DNA of 64,000 nt, from NCBI RefSeq assembly GCF_007994225.1, contig NZ_VLLL01000011.1:1-64000 (forward strand), read 5' to 3'. Shown in pieces: positions 60,448-64,000 of the stretch; the stretch's first letter is position 1; every line of letters starts with the position of its first letter. The translations under genes and the position numbers were made by a program. The notes under the pieces were generated by a model that was not told the origin of the DNA, did not search any database, and saw only the letters and a list, made by a program, of their open reading frames with translations. This DNA comes from Stackebrandtia albiflava (GTDB lineage: Bacteria > Actinomycetota > Actinomycetes > Mycobacteriales > Micromonosporaceae).

Positions 60448-61413
60448 ATGTCGAAGCCCGCGAAGCGAGTCCTGTTGGCCAAACCCCGCGGTTACTGCGC
60501 CGGGGTGGACCGGGCGGTGGTCACGGTGGAGAAGGCACTGGAGCTGTACGGTCCGCCGGTCTACGTCCGCAAGCAGATCGTGCACAACAAGCACGTGGTC
60601 AGCACCCTGGAGAGCAAGGGGGCCGTCTTCGTCGAGGAGAACGAGGAGGTGCCGCCGGGCTCGATCGTGGTGTTCTCCGCGCACGGTGTCGCCCCCGTGG
60701 TGCACGAGGAGGCGAGGGAGCGTGGCCTGAAGGCGATCGACGCGACCTGCCCGCTGGTGACGAAGGTGCACGCCGAGGCGCGCCGGTTCGCCGCCGCCGA
60801 CTACGACATCCTGTTGATCGGGCACGACGGCCACGAGGAGGTCATCGGTACCACCGGTGAGGCCCCCGACCACATCAAGCTCGTCGACGGTGTCGCCGAC
60901 GTCGACTCCGTGGAGGTCCGCGACCCGGAGAAGGTGGTGTGGCTGTCCCAGACGACGTTGTCGGTGGACGAGACCATGGACACCGTCTCGGCGCTCAAGC
61001 GGCGTTTCCCGCTGCTCCAGGCGCCCCCCAGCGACGACATCTGCTACGCGACGCAGAACCGCCAGCAGGTGGTCAAGCAGATCGCCGAGGAGTGCGACCT
61101 GGTGCTGGTGGTCGGGTCCACCAACTCGTCGAACTCGGTGCGGTTGGTCGAGGTCGCGTTGCAGGCGGGTGCCGCCGCGAGCCACCTGGTCGACTACGCC
61201 AGCGAGATAGAGGACGCCTGGTTGGACGCGGCGACCACGGTCGGAGTCACCTCGGGCGCCTCGGTGCCGGACGACCTGGTGCAGGGTGTGCTGGACAGGT
61301 TGGCCGAGCACGGTTTCACCGACGTCACCGAGATCGAGTCGGTCAAGGAGAAGCTGACCTTCTCGCTGCCGCGTGAACTGGTCAAGGACATGAAGGCCGC
61401 CGCCGCCTCGTGA
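60448..61413 (+). CDS. ispH: 4-hydroxy-3-methylbut-2-enyl diphosphate reductase
   Basis: 321 aa. The last enzyme of the MEP pathway, making IPP and DMAPP. The three conserved Cys that hold the iron-sulfur cluster are C17 ([12 protein letters not shown]), C101 ([11 protein letters not shown]) and C199 ([11 protein letters not shown]); [13 protein letters not shown] and [13 protein letters not shown] complete the signature. ATG 60448 is preferred over ATG 60439 because of the -10 spacing. Supplies precursors to uppS-type enzymes. Confidence 0.96.
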   Translation: MSKPAKRVLLAKPRGYCAGVDRAVVTVEKALELYGPPVYVRKQIVHNKHVVSTLESKGAVFVEENEEVPPGSIVVFSAHGVAPVVHEEARERGLKAIDATCPLVTKVHAEARRFAAADYDILLIGHDGHEEVIGTTGEAPDHIKLVDGVADVDSVEVRDPEKVVWLSQTTLSVDETMDTVSALKRRFPLLQAPPSDDICYATQNRQQVVKQIAEECDLVLVVGSTNSSNSVRLVEVALQAGAAASHLVDYASEIEDAWLDAATTVGVTSGASVPDDLVQGVLDRLAEHGFTDVTEIESVKEKLTFSLPRELVKDMKAAAAS

Positions 61414-61431
61414 CCCGGCGGGTCGGCATGA

Positions 61432-61448
61432 TGTGTGAAACGCATACA
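61432..61448. promoter_or_regulatory. Possible VapBC operator (inverted repeat)
   Basis: TGTGTG (61432-61437) and CATACA (61443-61448) form an imperfect inverted repeat 22 bp before the vapB start, in the place where a VapB-type autorepressor would bind. Confidence 0.3.
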
Positions 61449-61469
61449 CGACCGACATCTGGGGGCGTC

Positions 61470-61701
61470 ATGTCGGAGACACGGATCGATCTCGACGACG
61501 AATCCCCGGCCGAGGCGGCTCGCCCCGGGTATCACGACTGAGAAGGACACGGTGAACTCCGCGCTGCCGGAGGTGATGCTCCGAGTGAAACGGTTGGAGG
61601 CGTTGGAGAAGCTCGGAAGGCGAGCAGAGCGTGGTGAGTTCGACGCGGCGATCGCGGCGCGCGATGCCGAGCGTCAGGCTCGACGCCGATCCGGGTCATG
61701 A
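61470..61701 (+). pseudogene. vapB: VapB-type antitoxin gene interrupted by a one-base frameshift
   Basis: From ATG 61470 the frame gives MSETRIDLDDESPAEAAR, the usual start of VapB antitoxins, then stops at 61539-61541. Removing one C from the run 61523-61526 joins it to the frame that ends at 61701 (PGITTEKDTVNSALPEV... EALEKL), the usual VapB continuation. The break is therefore a single-base insertion or a sequencing error. A GTG at 61552 with AAGGA upstream could restart translation and yield the C-terminal, toxin-binding half. The 3' end overlaps vapC (ATGA). Confidence 0.85.
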
Positions 61702-62123
61702 TCGAGTATCCGATCGACACCTCGGCGTTGTGGCGTCTGCTCCGGGACGGCGGGCTTCGTGACGAATGGAGCGGACCGATCGGAGCGGGTGCGCTCCATG
61801 TCTGTGAAGCCACCGAGATCGAGTTCCTTCACTCCGCGATGAATGCCGTTCACCGAGATGAACTGCGCGCTGAGCTGCGAATGCTCTGTGCGTACGCCCC
61901 GGTTCCCGAGCGGGCGTGGCAGTGGGTCGAGGGTGCACAGTATCGCCTTACGCAGTCCGCGCAGCACCGGTCCGCCGGCCCGATCGATCTGCTGTCGCGT
62001 GCCACCGCAGTGCATCACGGCCTCACCGTGTTGCATGTCGACCACGACTTCGCGGCGGTGGCGCGGGTGGTATCCGAGGTCGACGAACGGGACTTCCGCG
62101 CGGGCACGTCTCCAGCGGAATGA
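61698..62123 (+). CDS. vapC: VapC-type PIN-domain ribonuclease toxin
   Basis: 141 aa. PIN acidic residues D7 (IDTSALWRLL), E40/E42, D97 (PIDLLS) and D115 (HVDHDF) are all present, so the nuclease looks active. VapC toxins cleave specific tRNA or rRNA. ATG 61698 overlaps the antitoxin stop. An intact toxin behind a frameshifted antitoxin would be harmful unless the antitoxin is still made by restart, another VapB protects the cell, or the frameshift is a sequencing error. Confidence 0.9.
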   Translation: MIEYPIDTSALWRLLRDGGLRDEWSGPIGAGALHVCEATEIEFLHSAMNAVHRDELRAELRMLCAYAPVPERAWQWVEGAQYRLTQSAQHRSAGPIDLLSRATAVHHGLTVLHVDHDFAAVARVVSEVDERDFRAGTSPAE

Positions 62124-62224
62124 CTGTCCGTCAGGGAGTATCTGACGATTCCGGTCTGATCAGCGAGATTCGGCTGGGCTGGCAATCAGGAGGTGCGCCG
62201 ATCGGCTGGGGGACAGGGCAGTGG

Positions 62225-62854
62225 CTACGAACGGCGCGCCAATAGATGGACGTCGAGGAAGCCCCGATCAGAGGCTGGATCGTGGAGCAGGCGGGCGAAG
62301 GGATCGAGCCCAGCATCGCCCAGCAGTTCGGCGAGGCGATCCACCGGCCAGCTGTAGGCGGGCGCCACCTTGTGGTCGAACCGGACCGGTTCTTGTCCGT
62401 CGGTCCCGAAGAAGGAGACCAGGAGCAGACCGTCCGGTGCCAGGACGCGTACCTGTTCGGCGAGCAGCTCCGGTAGTTCCCCCGGAGGGGTGTGAATCAT
62501 CGAGTAGTGGGCCAGTATGCCGCCGAGCGCGGCGTCCTCGATCGGCAGGGATTCCATCCGCGCCTCTTGGAAGCGCAGCGCCGGATGGGCCTGCCGGGCG
62601 TGGTCGACCATGCCGGGGGCAAGGTCTAGTCCGAAGGCGTCCAGGCCGAGTTCGTGCAGCATGGCTGTCAGATGTCCGGGCCCGCACCCGACGTCCGCTG
62701 TCCGCAGGTTGCCCGTCGCGCGCACCAGTTCGGCGAAGGTGCCGATCATGGCCCGGGAGAAAGGCTGTGTTTCCAGCCGGTTTGCGAACAGCGATGCGTA
62801 CAGCTCGACGACACCGTCGTAGGCCGTCCTGGTCTCGTCCTGATGATTCTCCAC
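62225..62854 (-). CDS. Class I SAM-dependent methyltransferase
   Basis: 209 aa. Motif I ADVGCGPGHLTAMLHE, FGLDLAPGMVDHAR (motif post-I) and a later LAPDGLLLVSFFG. Type-11-like methyltransferase of small-molecule kind; substrate unknown. GTG 62854 with TAGAGT 7 nt upstream (leaderless) is preferred over starts further upstream that run into the IS end. The gene ends 101 bp from vapC (convergent). Confidence 0.88.
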   Translation of the reverse strand: MENHQDETRTAYDGVVELYASLFANRLETQPFSRAMIGTFAELVRATGNLRTADVGCGPGHLTAMLHELGLDAFGLDLAPGMVDHARQAHPALRFQEARMESLPIEDAALGGILAHYSMIHTPPGELPELLAEQVRVLAPDGLLLVSFFGTDGQEPVRFDHKVAPAYSWPVDRLAELLGDAGLDPFARLLHDPASDRGFLDVHLLARRS

Positions 62855-62861
62855 GGGCGGG

Positions 62862-62867
62862 ACTCTA
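62862..62867 (-). promoter_or_regulatory. Candidate leaderless -10 box at the IS border
   Basis: TAGAGT on the minus strand ends 7 nt before GTG 62854 and lies 1 bp from the left inverted repeat of the IS, so the -35 region is inside the IS. Confidence 0.45.
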
Positions 62868-62868
62868 T

Positions 62869-62886
62869 AGCCGGTCTGACAATTGA
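62869..62886 (+). repeat. Left inverted repeat of the IS
   Basis: Contains GTCTGACAATTGA at 62874-62886, inverse of the right end with one mismatch in this core. Confidence 0.8.
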
Positions 62887-62904
62887 TCGAGTGGCAGGTC
62901 GAGG

Positions 62905-63773
62905 TTGACGGATGCGGCATGGAGGCGGATAGAGCCCCTTTCGCCTCAGGTGGACGGACGGGGCCGTCCGTGGCGTGAACACCGGCAGGTGGTCAACGGG
63001 GTGCTGTGGAGGCTGCGGACCGGGGCTCCGTTGCGGGATCCTCCCGACCGGTTCGGGCCGTGGCAGACCGTCTACGAGCGGTTCGCCCGCTGGGAGGCGG
63101 ACGGCACGGGCACGGTTGCTGGAGCACGTTCAGGTCCGCGATGACGCGGTGGGCCGGGTGGAATGGACCGTCTCCGTCGACTCCACCACCAACCGAGCCC
63201 ACCAGCACGCAGTCGGCGCCCGCAAGAAGGGGATGTGAACGGGGACGAACTGGAGGATCCGGGCCGCTCGCAGGCGCGCCAGGCCCTCGGCCGCTCCCGA
63301 GGCGGACTGACCACCGAAGTCCATCTCGCCGTCGATGGCCGGGGCCTGCCCCTGTCGATTGTGCTCACGCCCGGCAACGTCAACGACGCGACGGCGTTCG
63401 GCCAGGTCCTCGACGGCATCCGCACCCGCGCCTCGGCACCGGCCGCCCGCGCACGACGCCGGACCGTGTGCCGGGTGACAAGGCGTATTCCAGCAGGGCC
63501 ATCCGCCATCTGCCGAGGCGCCGAGGCATCGCTGCCACGATCCCCGAGCGCCGCGACCAGGCGGCGAACCGCCACCGACGCGGAGCCCTCGGCGGCCGGC
63601 CGCCGGCCTTCGACGAGGTCACCTACCGCGACCGCAACGTCGTCGAACGATGCTTCGCCCGCCTCAAGCAGTTCCGCGCGATCGCGACCCGGTTCGACAA
63701 GCTGGGCGACCGCTACCGTGCCGGAGTTGTCCTGGCTTCCTTGATCCTCTGGCTCCGCGAGTCCACGGGGTAA
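62905..63773 (+). pseudogene. IS5-family DDE transposase, multiply frameshifted
   Basis: The protein is read in four pieces: TDAAWRRIEPLSP...GPWQTVYERFARWEADG from 62905; a piece with VSVDSTTNRAHQHAVGARKKG (first catalytic Asp) ending at 63238; GDELEDPGRSQ...LGRSRGGLTTEVHLAVDGRG...LTPGN through about 63470; and VPGDKAYSSRAIRHLPRRRG...DRNVVERCFARLKQFR (second Asp, Glu) to 63773. At least three frameshifts (near 63110, 63230 and 63470) make it non-functional, or it would need extreme recoding. The DDE residues themselves survive. Confidence 0.92.
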
Positions 63774-63791
63774 TCATTTGTCAGACAGGCC
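63774..63791 (-). repeat. Right inverted repeat of the IS
   Basis: Contains TCATTTGTCAGAC (63774-63786), inverse of the left end with one mismatch; on the minus strand it supplies the stop codon of the adjacent photolyase fragment. Confidence 0.8.
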
Positions 63792-64000
63792 CTGATCCGG
63801 TCCAGCGGTCGATGTACTCGTGGCCGGGGTCGAACCGTTCGGTCTGTCTTCGCATGCCGAGTTTGCGGTTGGGGCGGCTGTCGTTGCCGGTTCCCGCCAT
63901 CCACTGCCAGTTGCCGTAGTTGTTGGCGACGTCGGCGTCGATCAGCCAGCGGTCGAACCAGTGAGCGCCCTCGCGCCAGTCGATCCGCAGGTCCTTGGTG
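63781..64000 (-). CDS. Photolyase/cryptochrome FAD-binding domain, C-terminal part, truncated by the IS and the window edge
   Basis: 72 residues are visible, running off the window. DWREGAHWFDRWLIDADVANN, WQWMAGTGND and RQTERFDPGHEYIDRW match the C-terminal FAD-binding core of photolyases. The last six residues and the TGA (63781-63783) come from or beside the IS right end; photolyases usually continue about 10-20 residues past this Trp, so the gene has lost its natural end. Activity of the shortened protein is uncertain. Confidence 0.85.
   Translation of the reverse strand, partial: TKDLRIDWREGAHWFDRWLIDADVANNYGNWQWMAGTGNDSRPNRKLGMRRQTERFDPGHEYIDRWTGSGPV

Larger units (their letters stand above)
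62869..63791 (+). mobile_element. Degenerate IS5-family (IS427-like) insertion sequence
   Basis: 923 bp, a normal length for the group. The 18-bp ends (left 62869-62886, right 63774-63791) match at 15 of 18 positions, with the shared core GTCTGACAA. No target-site duplication is visible, and neither flanking gene reads across, so the element may have been involved in a deletion. The transposase frame is broken in several places. Confidence 0.88.

Noticed and set aside
1-64000. tRNA or rRNA genes
   Set aside because: No T-loop/acceptor pattern or rRNA-like stretch was noticed by eye; a tRNAscan-SE run would be decisive.

Overview
The window is high-GC DNA (about 70% G+C by eye) from an actinobacterium. 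The markers are an ESX/type VII secretion locus with mycosin and WXG100 proteins, mycothiol S-conjugate amidase (mca), GTP-dependent PEP carboxykinase, class II fructose-1,6-bisphosphatase, and small actinobacterial families (DUF3117, DUF4307, DUF4245). The gene mix fits Micromonosporales/Glycomycetales better than mycobacteria: there are no PE/PPE genes and no eccA. That placement is inference. No rRNA, tRNA or CRISPR was seen.

Layout. 1-10.5 kb: ESX locus. On the minus strand lie eccD, two WXG100-like genes, eccB and mycP; on the plus strand, divergently, eccC and two small YbaB/EbfC-like genes. Hairpins cut the minus-strand set into eccD | esx-esx | eccB-mycP. 10.6-23 kb: housekeeping genes, including an M18 aminopeptidase, a DivIVA-like membrane protein, tag, a PaaX-like regulator with an enoyl-CoA hydratase, DUF3117, an HtrA-like protease with tatB, mrp, DUF1003 and an MgtE-N/CBS protein. 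23-32 kb: phzF-like, hemC, AMMECR1, SDR, an HTTM membrane protein with a partner, a TrmH-family methyltransferase, two 51-residue peptides with a PH-domain membrane protein, and algH/yqgE. 32.7-41.9 kb: mca, DUF4307, greA, ilvA, ung, a PD-(D/E)XK-like protein, pckG and uppS. 42-50 kb: two paralogous secreted lysozyme-like proteins on either side of an SMI1/KNR4 protein and a PIN-PhoH protein, whose upstream region carries two perfect DnaA boxes; then pfkB-glpX and DUF4245. 50.9-57.2 kb: a complete oligopeptide ABC-importer operon. 57.2-61.4 kb: a divergent DJ-1/PfpI and GlxA-type AraC pair, xseAB and ispH. 61.4-64 kb: a decaying accessory stretch with a VapBC pair whose antitoxin frame is broken by one base, a methyltransferase, and a degenerate IS5-family element whose end supplies the stop codon of a truncated photolyase.

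How it works together. The ESX genes give a near-complete secretion core (EccB, C, D, MycP and a substrate pair; no EccE seen). pckG, glpX, pfkB and ilvA are central carbon and amino-acid enzymes; uppS and ispH serve isoprenoid/cell-wall lipid supply; tag, ung, xseAB and the photolyase fragment are DNA repair. A recurring signal is a (T/N)ANNNT -10 box exactly 6-8 nt before the start codon, which predicts leaderless mRNAs for about a quarter of the genes and was used to choose several starts. Most spacers between operons carry strong GC hairpins, several of which enclose a stop codon.
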